Below are positions 34,450 through 45,207 of a stretch of DNA of 64,000 nt, piece after piece. Position numbers and translations under genes: made by a program. This stretch comes from Bacteroidaceae bacterium (GTDB lineage: Bacteria > Bacteroidota > Bacteroidia > Bacteroidales > Bacteroidaceae), in the NCBI GenBank assembly GCA_024401115.1, contig JAKSLP010000004.1, forward strand, positions 1-64,000. The letters are read 5' to 3'. Position 1 is the stretch's first letter. The number at the start of each line of letters is the position of its first letter. Under the pieces are notes generated by a model. The model made no database searches. It saw only the letters and a program-made list of their open reading frames with translations, and had not been told where the DNA came from.

Positions 34450-35718
34450 TTACAGGTCTGCACCAATATCACTACGGAAATATTTCTTCTGGAATTCAAT
34501 TTTCTGAGCCTGTGAGAAACTTTGAGCTAATGCTTCAGCCTTGTCCTTTCCATAACTGCTGACAGCAATTACACGTCCACCGTTGGTCACAACCTGACCA
34601 TCCTTCAATGCTGTTCCTGCGTGGAATACAATGCTATTCTCCACCTGATCAATGCCAGTAATTGGGAAACCCTTCTCGTATGCCTGTGGGTAACCTCCAC
34701 TAACCAACATCACGCATACAGCAGAACGCTCATCAAACTCCAAGGTCTTCTCATTCAGGTTGCCTGCAGCAACACCCTCAAACAGTTCAACCAAATCGCT
34801 CTTAATACGCAACATTACAGATTCTGTTTCTGGGTCACCCATGCGGACATTGTATTCGATAACCATAGGTTCGCCCTTCACATTGATCAGACCAAAGAAA
34901 ATAAATCCCTTGTAGTCAATGCCTTCTTCAGCCAATCCCTCTACGGTAGGGCGGATGATACGGTCCTCAACCTTCTTCATCCATTCAGCATCTGCAAATG
35001 GAACAGGGCTGACACTACCCATACCACCGGTATTCAAACCAGTATCGTGTTCACCAATTCGCTTGTAGTCTTTGGCCTCCGGTAAAATCTTATAGTTCTT
35101 GCCATCGGTCAAAACAAAGACAGAACACTCAATACCGCTTAAGAACTCCTCAATGACAACCTGAGCAGAAGCCTGTCCGAACATACCACCCAGCATTTCT
35201 TTCAGTTCTTTCTTTGCCTCTTCCAGAGTTGGCAGAATCAATACGCCTTTACCGGCACACAAACCGTCAGCCTTCAGGACATAAGGAGCCTCCAGTGTCT
35301 CCAAAAATTTCAGTCCCTCTTCCAAGGTATTGCCGTCGAATGTCTGATAAGCCGCTGTAGGAATTGCATGACGCTGCATGAAACCCTTTGCAAAATCCTT
35401 ACTGCCTTCCAGAACAGCTCCCTGTTTGCTTGGACCAATTACTGGAACATTTGCCAACTGAGCATCCTGCTTGAAATAGTCATAAATACCTTTTACCAGT
35501 GGATCCTCAGGACCAACAACAACCATGTCAACACTCTGCTCCAAAACAAACTGCTTGATGGCATCGAAATCGTCCGCCTTCATTGCAACATTCTCACCAA
35601 CTCCAGCTGTTCCGGCATTGCCAGGAGCAATAAACAGTTTCTCTACTTTTGGGCTCTGGCTAATCTTCCAAGCCAAGGCATGCTCACGGCCGCCTGAACC
35701 TAATAATAATATTTTCAT
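34450..35718 (-). CDS. purD: Phosphoribosylamine-glycine ligase (GARS)
   Basis: A 422-residue ATP-grasp enzyme of purine synthesis, joining glycine to phosphoribosylamine. It begins [18 protein letters not shown], a GARS N-terminal signature. ATP-grasp motifs include [38 protein letters not shown] and [14 protein letters not shown]. It lies 8 bases after the DPP IV-like gene on the same strand. Confidence 0.97.
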   Translation of the reverse strand: MKILLLGSGGREHALAWKISQSPKVEKLFIAPGNAGTAGVGENVAMKADDFDAIKQFVLEQSVDMVVVGPEDPLVKGIYDYFKQDAQLANVPVIGPSKQGAVLEGSKDFAKGFMQRHAIPTAAYQTFDGNTLEEGLKFLETLEAPYVLKADGLCAGKGVLILPTLEEAKKELKEMLGGMFGQASAQVVIEEFLSGIECSVFVLTDGKNYKILPEAKDYKRIGEHDTGLNTGGMGSVSPVPFADAEWMKKVEDRIIRPTVEGLAEEGIDYKGFIFFGLINVKGEPMVIEYNVRMGDPETESVMLRIKSDLVELFEGVAAGNLNEKTLEFDERSAVCVMLVSGGYPQAYEKGFPITGIDQVENSIVFHAGTALKDGQVVTNGGRVIAVSSYGKDKAEALAQSFSQAQKIEFQKKYFRSDIGADL

Positions 35719-35726
35719 TGTATAAG

Positions 35727-37925
35727 TTATTTCAAATAATCATCAAAATACTGAGTGATTCGGGTGTACAGATGTACGCGGTCACGACCGCCCATATTAT
35801 GACCATCACCCGGATAGATAAACAAATCAGGCTGGGTTCCTGCATTAATACAAGCACGGACAAATGATAATGTGTGCTGTGGTACACAGGTTGGGTCGTT
35901 ACCACCGATAATCAGTTGCAGTTTTCCCTTCAAATCCTTTGCGCGAAGAGTCAGGTTATTGCCATCATAACCCTCTGGATTAGTCTGAGGAGTGTCCATA
36001 TAACGCTCACCATACATAACCTCATAATAAGCCCAGTTGATAACCGGACCGCCAGCAACACCCACCTTAAAGGTGTCGTTGTAAGTCAGCATCAAATCTG
36101 TAGTCATGAAACCGCCAAAACTCCAGCCATGAACACCGATTCGGTTTTCATCCACATAGCCCAAAGATTTCAGCAATTCCACGCCCTTCATCTGGTCTTT
36201 CATTTCTTCTGTACCCAACTTACGGAAAGTAGCATTCTCAAAATTCAATCCACGGCTATCACTTCCACGGCCATCAACCGTTAACATGACATAACCCTTC
36301 TGAGCCATATACAAATCCCAACCGCCTGCAGCATAATTGCGGGTATTGGTAATCATCTGTGCATGAGGACCGCCATAAACATAGATAATTGCAGGATATT
36401 TCTTGTTAGGATCATAATTCAATGGCTTAATCAAACGGTAGTACAGATCTGTCTGACCATCAGCAGCCTTGATGGTACCCACGGTTACTTCTGGGAGATT
36501 CAACGCATCCATTGGATTGCTGGCAGTCATAATATTCAAGGTCTTTACCTTACCTACCAATGGCAGAACATCAATGTTACGGGCAATCTTAGCTGAAGTA
36601 TAGTTATCCAACAGCCATTTGCCACTCTCCGACAAAGATGCACGGTGAGAACCTTCCTGAGTACCCAACTCGCGCTGCTTGCCTGTTAACACATTAACAG
36701 CCATCAAAGTAAAGTCGATAGGAGTTACTGCTGTTGTCTGCAGTACGATTTCCTTGGTAGATGGAGAGAAACCGACAAAACTCTTAACCATCCAGTCGCC
36801 CGAGGTTATTGGAGTAACCTTAACGTGCTCGATGCACTTTCCACCAGCAGCACAATCCTGCCATTTACCTTCCTGCTTCTGAGCCAAATCAAAAAGATAC
36901 AGGTGATTGTATCCATCTCTTTCTGTCTGATAGATAAACTTATTATTATCCCAAGGCAAGAAAGTCAGCGGATGCTCTGGCTCCACATATTTAGGATGTG
37001 TTTCCTCATACAGAACTGCCATCTTCTCACCTGACTGTGCATCGTATTGAATCAGCTCTGCATGGTTCTGGTCACGATTCACCTCAATGACAAAAACGCT
37101 CTTCTCATCAGGGCTCCAACTTACATTAGTGAAATAACGGTCAACAGGATCTGCAGTCTTCAAGTATACGGTCTGCTGAGTTTCCGGATTATATACGCCC
37201 ACCTTTACCACATGACTGGTCATACCAGCCATAGGATACTTGTCGGGGACCAATGTCGCAATTCGGGTTGAAATATCTACCTGAGGATAATCAGTAACCA
37301 TTCGCTCATCCATCCAGTAGAATGCCAACAGATTACCCTTTGGACTCCAGAAGATACCTTTCTTGATACCAAACTCATCGCGATGCACACTCTGGCCACA
37401 AAGAATACCTTTAGGCTCATTTGTCACCTGAATTTCACGGTCGCCAGAGAACACAAACAAATTGTTCTCACGGGTATAAGCTGCACGCATGGTCTGCTGG
37501 GCAACATCTACATTCTGAGTGCCTTGCAATGGAATAGCGGCCTCTACAGCATGTGAATCCAAATTATAGGCAACCATATGGGTGGAAGTGCGGAACAAGG
37601 CCTTATTTGCACCGGCAATAAATCGGGTACTGCTGAAACTACCCAGATTACCCAATCCCTGCTGCTTAAGCAGAGTCTTAACCTCATCCAACTGTAAGAA
37701 TGGAGTGTCTGAGCCATTCTTCAAATCTACGGTTAACAGGGCATCATTACCCAGTTTCACCAACTTGTCACCCCACCAAGCCAAATTCTGGTTCTCGACT
37801 TGCAAACTGGACGTCTGTCTGCCACCAGGCATTACATCCTCCAATGTAAAGCTTCTCTTCTCTTGTGCTATACCCGGCATAACCATTCCGAAAAGGGCCA
37901 AAGCCAATCCTATTAATCTTTTCAT
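35727..37925 (-). CDS. Dipeptidyl peptidase IV-like S9 peptidase
   Basis: A 732-residue exported serine peptidase with signal peptide [20 protein letters not shown]. An eight-bladed propeller (DPPIV_N) with the [16 protein letters not shown] region provides acidic residues for substrate N-termini. The hydrolase domain has Ser in GWSFGGFMT, Asp in [10 protein letters not shown] and His in [13 protein letters not shown] enzymes release Xaa-Pro dipeptides and are prominent in asaccharolytic and proteolytic Bacteroidales. The frame is open to 38249, but that part shadows the C-terminal repeats of the next gene in another frame. Confidence 0.93.
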   Translation of the reverse strand: MKRLIGLALALFGMVMPGIAQEKRSFTLEDVMPGGRQTSSLQVENQNLAWWGDKLVKLGNDALLTVDLKNGSDTPFLQLDEVKTLLKQQGLGNLGSFSSTRFIAGANKALFRTSTHMVAYNLDSHAVEAAIPLQGTQNVDVAQQTMRAAYTRENNLFVFSGDREIQVTNEPKGILCGQSVHRDEFGIKKGIFWSPKGNLLAFYWMDERMVTDYPQVDISTRIATLVPDKYPMAGMTSHVVKVGVYNPETQQTVYLKTADPVDRYFTNVSWSPDEKSVFVIEVNRDQNHAELIQYDAQSGEKMAVLYEETHPKYVEPEHPLTFLPWDNNKFIYQTERDGYNHLYLFDLAQKQEGKWQDCAAGGKCIEHVKVTPITSGDWMVKSFVGFSPSTKEIVLQTTAVTPIDFTLMAVNVLTGKQRELGTQEGSHRASLSESGKWLLDNYTSAKIARNIDVLPLVGKVKTLNIMTASNPMDALNLPEVTVGTIKAADGQTDLYYRLIKPLNYDPNKKYPAIIYVYGGPHAQMITNTRNYAAGGWDLYMAQKGYVMLTVDGRGSDSRGLNFENATFRKLGTEEMKDQMKGVELLKSLGYVDENRIGVHGWSFGGFMTTDLMLTYNDTFKVGVAGGPVINWAYYEVMYGERYMDTPQTNPEGYDGNNLTLRAKDLKGKLQLIIGGNDPTCVPQHTLSFVRACINAGTQPDLFIYPGDGHNMGGRDRVHLYTRITQYFDDYLK

Positions 37926-37929
37926 ATAT

Positions 37930-39528
37930 TTATTCCTCTTTCTTTCCAAACATTCTTTTACGATCCTCACGTCGCTGCTGACGGTTATCTTTTGCTCCAT
38001 CCTTGCGGAAAGGCTTGCGACCTCCGTCCTTATGGAATGACTTCCGTTCACCTTCCTTACGGAAAGGCTTATCATCCTTGCGGAAAGGCTTACGCTCACT
38101 TCTCTCTGAAGACTCTTTTTCTCTCTGTTCTTCACGCAACTGAGCACGACGTGCCTTACCATACTCCAAACGTTCACGTTCAGCAGCCTTACGTCGACCC
38201 ACAGCCTTACGGTAACGTGCTTCCAGTTCATCAGTTGGATCATATTCACTCAAGCTATCCAGCAAACTCACAGGTTCCTCATTTTCATGTCTTGGAGCCT
38301 GGCGTTTATCTGTACGGAATAACTTACCCTTCAATGGCTTACTAAACATTGGGCGCTCAGACTTATCCAATTCCGCACCCTCTGCACGGAATGACTTGAA
38401 GCGGCCCTCAAACATTTCATACTTGCGGAATTCACATTCCAAAGCACCATTATATAAAGGAATACGGACACTTGGCTTTAAACCAATCTTAGCGAAGCAT
38501 TCCTCACGATAGCTTAACACCCATGCATCATTTCCTCTAAATTCGTGTTTGAATTTAGAACCAATCATCTCATACAAGCCCAAAAGGTCATCGGTAGAAA
38601 TACGCTCACCGTAAGGAGGGTTGGTTACGATAATGCTCTTTTCTGAAGGTTGGGTGAATTCTGCAAAATCACGCACATCCAAGGTAACATCCTGACTTAC
38701 ACCAGCAGCCTTCACATTACGCTGAGCAATAACATTGGCCTGCTGTTTGATGTCATAGCCATAAATGTGGTGATTGAAATCACGCTCCTGGCTGTCATCA
38801 TTGTAAATTTCCTCCAACAAGTCAGCATCAAAGTCATTCCACTTCTCAAATGCATATCCCTGACGGAAGACGCCCGGAGCAATATTTCTGGCAATCAGCG
38901 CAGCCTCAATAGGAATTGTACCCGATCCGCACATTGGATCTATCAAATCGCATTCACCATTCCAACCCGTCATCAACAACATACCTGCTGCCAAAACCTC
39001 GTTCAGAGGAGCCTCAACAGCCTCCTGGCGATAGCCGCGACGATGCAAGGACTCGCCCGAGCTATCCAAGGACAGGGTACAGGATTCCTCTGCGATATGA
39101 ATATTGACATATAAATCAGGATTACTGATTTTAACATTTGGACGATTGCCAGTCTTCTCGCGGAAGTAATCCACAATGGCATCCTTCACGCGGTATGCCA
39201 CATACTGAGAATGGCGGAACTCATTGCTGAATACAACGGCATCAACACTGAACGAACGGTTTTCGTCCATGATACTGCTCCAATCCACAGCCTTAACAGC
39301 TTCGTAGACCTCATCTGCATTATGTGCCTGAAAATGCTTTATAGGCTTTAAGATACGCAATGCAGTACGCAAACTGAAGTTTGCACGATAAAGCATAGCC
39401 TTATCACCCGTAAAAGACACCATACGGCGTCCTATCTGTATGTTATTAGCACCCAGTGCGGTCAGTTCCTTGGCCAGAACCTCTTCCAAACCCTGGAATG
39501 TTTTAGCTATCAGTTCAAATTCTTCCAT
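37930..39528 (-). CDS. THUMP-domain RNA methyltransferase (RlmL-like) with repetitive basic tail
   Basis: A 532-residue protein. An N-terminal ferredoxin-like/THUMP region (residues about 1-160; e.g. TFQGLEEVLAKELTALGANN) is followed by a Rossmann methyltransferase (LIDPMCGSGTIPIEAALIA, then TNPPYGER). It resembles the N-terminal half of RlmKL, which makes m2G2445 in 23S rRNA. From about residue 470 the tail is a charged low-complexity run with repeated (R/K)xPFRKD(G) units, ending RKRMFGKKEE. Such basic tails may bind RNA. It lies four bases before the DPP IV start. Confidence 0.9.
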   Translation of the reverse strand: MEEFELIAKTFQGLEEVLAKELTALGANNIQIGRRMVSFTGDKAMLYRANFSLRTALRILKPIKHFQAHNADEVYEAVKAVDWSSIMDENRSFSVDAVVFSNEFRHSQYVAYRVKDAIVDYFREKTGNRPNVKISNPDLYVNIHIAEESCTLSLDSSGESLHRRGYRQEAVEAPLNEVLAAGMLLMTGWNGECDLIDPMCGSGTIPIEAALIARNIAPGVFRQGYAFEKWNDFDADLLEEIYNDDSQERDFNHHIYGYDIKQQANVIAQRNVKAAGVSQDVTLDVRDFAEFTQPSEKSIIVTNPPYGERISTDDLLGLYEMIGSKFKHEFRGNDAWVLSYREECFAKIGLKPSVRIPLYNGALECEFRKYEMFEGRFKSFRAEGAELDKSERPMFSKPLKGKLFRTDKRQAPRHENEEPVSLLDSLSEYDPTDELEARYRKAVGRRKAAERERLEYGKARRAQLREEQREKESSERSERKPFRKDDKPFRKEGERKSFHKDGGRKPFRKDGAKDNRQQRREDRKRMFGKKEE

Positions 39529-39555
39529 GTATATTTCTTTTCTAATTGTTTTCTA

Positions 39556-40866
39556 TTAAAAGCAACTCTGTCCACCATCTTTCACGATTACAAATGGCTG
39601 TTTTTTGATGCGTTCCTGCAAAAGTTCCTCGCTGTTTCTGAGAACATACAGTTTATCACTTGGGCGAATTTTCTCTGGAACCTTAATGGAAACACGAACA
39701 CCTTTCTTAACCACATCCACAGGCTTTAAATTTACCCGAGCCTCTTCTAGAGTCATAAATAAAGCACCGGTTGTAGGTCCCGTGATGAGCAATTTGTCCC
39801 CCACCTTAATATCGCAGGCTTCCATCTGAAATTCGGCAACACCGATATTACTGAAATATTTAATGCCCTTTCCTGCATATACCTTCTTCTCGGTAGCCTC
39901 GGAACCATATCGCTCACTCCATTCGCCCAAAGTCTGGCCTAAATAGTAGCCATCCCAGAAACCACGATTGAAGACTGTACGTAAACGGTCGTCCCACTGT
40001 TTGCTGACATCCTCACACCACTTCCCATCCAGCACATCCTGGATAGCTTCACTATAGCATTCCACTACAGTACGGACATATTCAGGTCCACGGGCACGCC
40101 CTTCAATCTTGAACACTCGGACACCGGCTTCCATCATCTGATCCATGAAACCAATGGTCTTCAAATCCTTTGGGCTCATAATGTACTTGTTGTCCACCTC
40201 CAGCTCCATGTCACTTTCCTTATCCTTGACAATGTACTGGCGACGGCACAATTGCATACATTCGCCGCGGTTGGCACTTCTACCCAGATTATTCAGGCTA
40301 AGATAACACTTACCGCTGACGGCCATGCACAAGGCACCGTGGCAAAACATCTCTATACGGATAAGTTCACCTTTAGGGCCCTTAATCTGTTCTTCCTGGA
40401 TTGCATCATAGATTTCACGCACCTGTCTTAAGTTTAGTTCACGGGCCAGCACCACGACATCTGCAAACTGAGCATAGAAACGAAGTGCCTCAACATTACT
40501 GATGTTTAATTGCGTAGAAAGATGAACTTCCTGTCCCACCTTATTACAATAAGTCATAACAGCCACATCACTGGCAATCACAGCCGAGATGCCAGCTTCC
40601 TTGGCAGCATCAATGATGGTATGCATCAGCGCAATATCCTCACCATAAATAATGGTATTTACCGTCAGGTAGCTCTTAATGCCATGTTCGTTACAAGTCG
40701 CAGCGATTTCACGCAAATCATGTATAGTAAATGTGCTTGCAGAATGTGCACGCATATTCAGGTTCTCAATACCGAAATAGATGGAGTTGGCTCCTGCCTT
40801 AATGGCAGCTCCGAAAGATTCGCGACTGCCGACGGGTGCCATTATCTCAAATTCGTCTCTTTTCAT
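39556..40866 (-). CDS. Peptidase U32 family protein (tRNA/rRNA hydroxylation type)
   Basis: A 436-residue member of the U32 peptidase family. It has a barrel N-terminus (EIMAPVGSRESFGAAIKAGANSIYFG) and the U32 signature region EMFCHGALCMAVSGKCYLS. The cysteine cluster (C-x-L-C type in RGECMQLCRRQY) and the KIEGRARGPEYVR motif follow. E. coli relatives TrhP and RlhA act in prephenate-dependent RNA hydroxylation rather than proteolysis, so an RNA-modification role is inferred. It is first in a long minus-strand run and divergent from dusB. Confidence 0.88.
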   Translation of the reverse strand: MKRDEFEIMAPVGSRESFGAAIKAGANSIYFGIENLNMRAHSASTFTIHDLREIAATCNEHGIKSYLTVNTIIYGEDIALMHTIIDAAKEAGISAVIASDVAVMTYCNKVGQEVHLSTQLNISNVEALRFYAQFADVVVLARELNLRQVREIYDAIQEEQIKGPKGELIRIEMFCHGALCMAVSGKCYLSLNNLGRSANRGECMQLCRRQYIVKDKESDMELEVDNKYIMSPKDLKTIGFMDQMMEAGVRVFKIEGRARGPEYVRTVVECYSEAIQDVLDGKWCEDVSKQWDDRLRTVFNRGFWDGYYLGQTLGEWSERYGSEATEKKVYAGKGIKYFSNIGVAEFQMEACDIKVGDKLLITGPTTGALFMTLEEARVNLKPVDVVKKGVRVSIKVPEKIRPSDKLYVLRNSEELLQERIKKQPFVIVKDGGQSCF

Positions 40867-40886
40867 GGAAAAAACTTTTGTGTCCG

Positions 40887-40924
40887 CAAAATTACTACAA
40901 ATTCCCCAAATTGTCGTACTTTTG
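40887..40924. promoter_or_regulatory. Divergent promoter region, U32 gene and dusB
   Basis: CAAAATTA (40887-40894) is TAATTTTG on the minus strand, 21 bases before the U32 ATG. TACTTTTG (40917-40924) on the plus strand lies 17 bases before the dusB ATG. The -33 boxes are unclear. Confidence 0.55.
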
Positions 40925-40941
40925 CCAAAAATTAGTAATTC

Positions 40942-41925
40942 ATGAAGATAGGAACGATAGATTTAGGCAAAAGACCCGTAGTTTTGGCCCCTATGGAGGA
41001 CGTAACAGATATGGGATTTCGCTTGATGTGCAAACAGATGGGTGCATCCATGGTATACTCAGAGTTTGTATCGGCAGACGCCTTGATCCGCTCAGTAAAC
41101 AAGTCACTTCAGAAACTCTCTATCCATGAAGATGAAAGGCCTGTAGCCATACAGATTTATGGAAGAGATGTGGCATCAATGGTAGAGGCTGCACGAATTG
41201 TTGAAGAAGCCCATCCTGATGTATTGGACATCAATTTTGGCTGTCCTGTAAAACGGGTAGCAGGAAAAGGCGCTGGCGCTGGCATGCTTCAAAACATCCC
41301 CTTATTACTGGAAATCACCAAGGCGGTAGTGGATGCCGTTAAGATTCCTGTGACGGTGAAGACACGTTTAGGATGGGATGACAGCCACAAAGTAATTGTC
41401 GAGTTAGCGGAGCAGCTCCAAGATTGTGGCATTCAAGCATTAACCATCCACGGAAGGACAAGAGCTCAAATGTACACAGGCGAGGCAGATTGGTCGCTAA
41501 TCGGCAAAGTGAAAGAGAATTCCAGAATGCGTATTCCTATTATAGGAAATGGCGATGTCACCACCCCAGAACGAGCCAAAGAATGTTTTGATAAATATGG
41601 AGTGGATGCTGTGATGGTGGGAAGAGCCAGTTTTGGAAGACCTTGGGTGTTCAAGGAAATGAGGCACTACCTTGACACCAATGAGTTGCTGGATAACCTC
41701 ACCTTTGATTATAAGATGGATGTCTTACGAAGTCAGGTAATACAAAGCGTTGAGCGAATTGATGAATACCGGGGTATTCTCCATATCCGTAGACATTTAG
41801 CCGCTACACCTTTATTTAAAGGATTAAGCAACTTCAGGGAAACGAGAATCCGGATGCTCAGGGCTGAAACCGTTGACGAACTATTTTCTATTTTTGATGA
41901 GATAAAAAAGAATTGGGGAGAGTGA
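40942..41925 (+). CDS. dusB: tRNA-dihydrouridine synthase B
   Basis: A 327-residue FMN-dependent enzyme reducing uridines in the tRNA D-loop. The flavin and substrate motifs are VLAPMEDVTDMGFR, QIYGRDV, DINFGCPVKRVAGKGAGAGM (catalytic Cys), TVKTRLGWDD, TIHGRTRAQMYTGEADW and GNGDV. The gene's last 14 bases form the 5' arm of its own terminator hairpin. Confidence 0.96.
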   Translation: MKIGTIDLGKRPVVLAPMEDVTDMGFRLMCKQMGASMVYSEFVSADALIRSVNKSLQKLSIHEDERPVAIQIYGRDVASMVEAARIVEEAHPDVLDINFGCPVKRVAGKGAGAGMLQNIPLLLEITKAVVDAVKIPVTVKTRLGWDDSHKVIVELAEQLQDCGIQALTIHGRTRAQMYTGEADWSLIGKVKENSRMRIPIIGNGDVTTPERAKECFDKYGVDAVMVGRASFGRPWVFKEMRHYLDTNELLDNLTFDYKMDVLRSQVIQSVERIDEYRGILHIRRHLAATPLFKGLSNFRETRIRMLRAETVDELFSIFDEIKKNWGE

Positions 41926-41943
41926 TAAGCACTCTCCCCAATT
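41911..41943. terminator. Terminator overlapping dusB 3' end
   Basis: AATTGGGGAGAGTG (41911-41924) and CACTCTCCCCAATT (41930-41943) form a perfect 14-bp stem around ATAAG, followed by TATTTGT. The stop codon is 41923-41925, so the left arm is coding. It also suits the convergent secDF gene. Confidence 0.88.
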
Positions 41944-41964
41944 TATTTGTAGACTTTACTTGTC

Positions 41965-44900
41965 TTACTTAGCAGGAACTTCCTCAACTGCATCAGCATC
42001 CTTGATGCGACGACCCATGGTGATGTAAGCAACAGGGGCAGCAATGAACAATGATGAGCATGTACCGATAATTACACCCAGAATCATTGCGAATGCAAAG
42101 CTACGGATACTGTCACCACCCAGGATGAAGATACACAGCAATACTACCAATGTAGAAACAGAAGTATTGATGGTACGAGCCAAAGTAGAGTTCAATGACT
42201 GGTTGAACAGATCCTGACGGTCACGCTTTGGATACAGAGTGAAGAACTCACGGATACGGTCGAAGATAACCACCTTATCGTTGATAGAGTAACCGATAGC
42301 GGTCAGAATAGCACCGATGAAGGTCTGGTCAATATCCAGTGAGAATGGCATCCAACCATAGCAGATTGAATATGCACCTATAATTAATAAGGTATCAGAA
42401 GTCAATGCGATGGTAGAACCTACAGAATATGCCACATTGCGGAAACGAACCAAAATGTAGATAAAGATAGCAGCCAAAGCCAAGATGACAGAGATGATAG
42501 CTCCGTAAGTGATATCCTCAGCAATAGAAGGACCTACCTTCTGTGAAGAAATCAAAGAACCACCAGCACGGTTATCATAGTCACGGAACTGATCGATTGA
42601 AACACCTTCACCTAACAACTTACCCTCTTTAAAGGTGTTGTACAGGAACTCTTCAATCTTATTATCAGCCTCACGGCTCTCATCATGAATCAGGTAGTTG
42701 GTAGATACACGGACAGTATGACCGTCATTACCCAAAGCGATACATGACAATGAAACAGCCTCACCGCTCTCCTGAGACAAAGCATCGATCTTAGCATTCA
42801 GCAGAGCACGAACCTCCTCAGGAGATACAGTATTCTCGAACTGAACAACCATGTTACGACCACCGGTAAAGTCGATAGACTTACTCAAACCACGGATAGC
42901 CAATGAACCGAATGCAATCACCAACAATGCACCGAAGATTGTGAATGACTTCTTAGCATTACCCATGAAGTTGAAGTTGGTACCCTTCATCAGGTTCTTA
43001 GACAAACCTGTTACGAAGGTCAGGTTCTGCCACTTATCCTTATATATAAAGTGCTCGTAAACGATACGGGTCAGGAATACCGCAGTGAAGAATGAGCAGA
43101 TGATACCCACAATCAGAGTGGTAGCGAAACCACGGATAGGACCAGTACCGAAGTAGAACAAGATAATACCTGTGATGATAGAGGTCAAGTTTGAGTCGAA
43201 GATGGCACTCAACGCATTGCTGTAACCCAAACCTACAGCCTCGTTCAGTGGCTTACCGTTTGACAACTCCTCCTTGGTACGCTCGTAAATCAACACGTTA
43301 GCATCCACAGCCATACCCAGTGACAATACCATACCGGCAATACCACTCATGGTCAATGCTGCCTGGAAGCTGGTCAGAATACCCAGAGTAAAGAAGAAGT
43401 TGACAATCAAAGCACAGTTAGCAACCATACCTGGGATAACACCATACATAGCGCACATGTAAATCATCAGCAGAATGAATGCAACGATGAATGACATGAT
43501 ACCCTGATTGATTGACTCCTGACCCAGAGAAGGACCAACGATGTCTTCCTGAACAATCTTAGCAGGAGCAGGCATACGACCTGACTTCAATACGTTTGCC
43601 AAGTCCTTGGTATCCTCAGCGGTGAAGTTACCGCTAATCTGTGAATTACCACCGCTAATCTCAGTCTGTACGTTTGGAGCACTGTATACATAGTTATCCA
43701 GAACGATAGCAACTGCATGACCGATGTTATTCTTGGTCAGGTTGGCCCACAGACGAGCACCCTCAGAGTTCATACTCATACTAACGATAGGACGGTTACC
43801 AAAACCACGCTCGAAATCATCCTTAGCCTCAGTGATCACATCACCCTCCAATGGAGCCTTACCGGTACGGGAAGTAACCTTGATTGCATACAGCTCAAAG
43901 TACTGGCCCTTCTGGTCAAATGCCTTAACACCCCATTTCAGGCTCATATCCTTAGGGATGATGGTCTTAGCCTCCTGGCTTGCCAAAGCACGGTTTACAG
44001 TGGCAGTATCACGATAGTGAGCAATACCTACTACACAACCGCTACCGCCAAACTGCATTGGCAATGGATTAATAACAGCCTCAGCAGGTGCTGGTGCTGC
44101 CTTCTTCTCCTCAACCTTCAAGCTTTCCAGAGCCTCAGCAGCAGAAGTTGAATCTGCAGCAGCAACCTCTTCCTCTGCTGGAGTTTCCTCCTGCTGGCTT
44201 GCGGTTGTTGAGTTAGCCATCAACTGGCTTGCCAACTGCTGAAGATAAGGGATAGCATCTGAAGAATCATAAGTCTCCCAGAATTCCAAGTTTGCAGAAC
44301 CCTGCAGCAACTTACGAACGCGGGCAGGATCCTTGATACCTGGCATTTCCACCATGATACGGCCCAAAGAACTCTCCAGCTTCTGGATATTTGGCTGAAC
44401 GACACCCAGACCATCGATACGTGTACGCAAGATATTGAATGAGTTGTCGATTGCATCATCTACAGAACCGCGCAATACGCTCTCTACCTCAGAGTCTGTA
44501 CTGTTGGTGTTAACACGACCCTTCAACTTCTGGGTTGCAAAGATCTCTGCTAATTTGTTACCACCATTTGCCTTATAAGCTCTTACGAACTCGCTGATGA
44601 AGTCACCACCCTCAGCAGTCTCGGTAGAAGCCTGAGCGATAGCCTTCTCAAAAGCTTCATTAGTGTTGTTGTCTGCCAGAGACTTCACAACATCTGGTAC
44701 AGAAACCTCCAGGATGACGTTCATACCACCCTTCAAGTCCAGACCCAGACCAATCTGATTCTCCTGGCACTGTCTCAATGTGTAGGTTCCCAGATAGACT
44801 TTTTCATTAGCCAACGAATCCAGGTAAGCTGTGCCCAATGAGTCACCCATTTCAGCAGCACGGTTCTCGTAAGAACGGGTTACGAATGAGAATGACAGAT

Positions 44901-44967
44901 AGAACAAGCAAACCAAGGTCAGCAAAGTCGCGAAAACCAGTACAATTGGTTTGTTTTGCATTTTCAT
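41965..44967 (-). CDS. secDF: SecDF protein-export fusion
   Basis: A 1000-residue fusion of SecD and SecF, inner-membrane proteins that use the proton gradient to pull exported proteins through SecYEG. The SecD half has GLDLKGGMNVILEV, the P1 domain and the six-segment block with GMVLSLGMAVDANVLIYERTKEEL. The SecF half has SIDFTGGRNMVVQFE and AIGYSINDKVVIFDRIREFF. An Ala/Glu-rich insert (about residues 245-295, e.g. EETPAEEEVAAADSTSAAEA) lies in the SecD periplasmic region. Fused SecDF is normal in Bacteroidetes. Confidence 0.97.
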   Translation of the reverse strand: MKMQNKPIVLVFATLLTLVCLFYLSFSFVTRSYENRAAEMGDSLGTAYLDSLANEKVYLGTYTLRQCQENQIGLGLDLKGGMNVILEVSVPDVVKSLADNNTNEAFEKAIAQASTETAEGGDFISEFVRAYKANGGNKLAEIFATQKLKGRVNTNSTDSEVESVLRGSVDDAIDNSFNILRTRIDGLGVVQPNIQKLESSLGRIMVEMPGIKDPARVRKLLQGSANLEFWETYDSSDAIPYLQQLASQLMANSTTASQQEETPAEEEVAAADSTSAAEALESLKVEEKKAAPAPAEAVINPLPMQFGGSGCVVGIAHYRDTATVNRALASQEAKTIIPKDMSLKWGVKAFDQKGQYFELYAIKVTSRTGKAPLEGDVITEAKDDFERGFGNRPIVSMSMNSEGARLWANLTKNNIGHAVAIVLDNYVYSAPNVQTEISGGNSQISGNFTAEDTKDLANVLKSGRMPAPAKIVQEDIVGPSLGQESINQGIMSFIVAFILLMIYMCAMYGVIPGMVANCALIVNFFFTLGILTSFQAALTMSGIAGMVLSLGMAVDANVLIYERTKEELSNGKPLNEAVGLGYSNALSAIFDSNLTSIITGIILFYFGTGPIRGFATTLIVGIICSFFTAVFLTRIVYEHFIYKDKWQNLTFVTGLSKNLMKGTNFNFMGNAKKSFTIFGALLVIAFGSLAIRGLSKSIDFTGGRNMVVQFENTVSPEEVRALLNAKIDALSQESGEAVSLSCIALGNDGHTVRVSTNYLIHDESREADNKIEEFLYNTFKEGKLLGEGVSIDQFRDYDNRAGGSLISSQKVGPSIAEDITYGAIISVILALAAIFIYILVRFRNVAYSVGSTIALTSDTLLIIGAYSICYGWMPFSLDIDQTFIGAILTAIGYSINDKVVIFDRIREFFTLYPKRDRQDLFNQSLNSTLARTINTSVSTLVVLLCIFILGGDSIRSFAFAMILGVIIGTCSSLFIAAPVAYITMGRRIKDADAVEEVPAK

Positions 44968-45013
44968 GTGACGTAAATTATTTAAATTTATTATTTTTTT
45001 CGTTACAGGGGTG

Positions 45014-45021
45014 CAAAGTTA
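45014..45021 (-). promoter_or_regulatory. -7 element upstream of secDF
   Basis: CAAAGTTA on the plus strand is TAACTTTG on the minus strand, 46 bases before the secDF ATG. The rest of the 240-base gap to the rhomboid gene shows only a weak hairpin (GAAGAC/GTCTTC near 45163-45186) that may end the rhomboid transcript. Confidence 0.5.
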
Positions 45022-45207
45022 GTGCATTTTTCACACATTCCCACTTTTTTAGCGGAAATATACACCTTTATAATAGAGATTTTTACGTTTTCTGCCCCTT
45101 TTCGAGCCTAAGATTCTTCTCCTGACGTTTTTTTCAGGCATAAGTTAAGGCAAAGATTGGTCATAAGTGAAGACCGGAGCCTGTCTTCATAGATACAAAA
45201 AGAAGAC

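Noticed and set aside
23260..37925. The two S9 peptidases as a recent tandem duplication
   Set aside because: They differ in length, in the residues around the catalytic Ser (GASYGG versus GWSFGG) and in propeller motifs, so they are distinct subfamilies.
37926..38249. 108-residue N-terminal extension of the DPP IV-like peptidase
   Set aside because: It overlaps the repetitive tail of the RlmL-like gene in another frame and hides the signal peptide; a clear signal peptide begins at 37925.
44968..45207. Possible small RNA or gene in the secDF-rhomboid gap
   Set aside because: Only a -7 element and a weak 6-bp hairpin were seen; no coding frame or strong structure supports a call.
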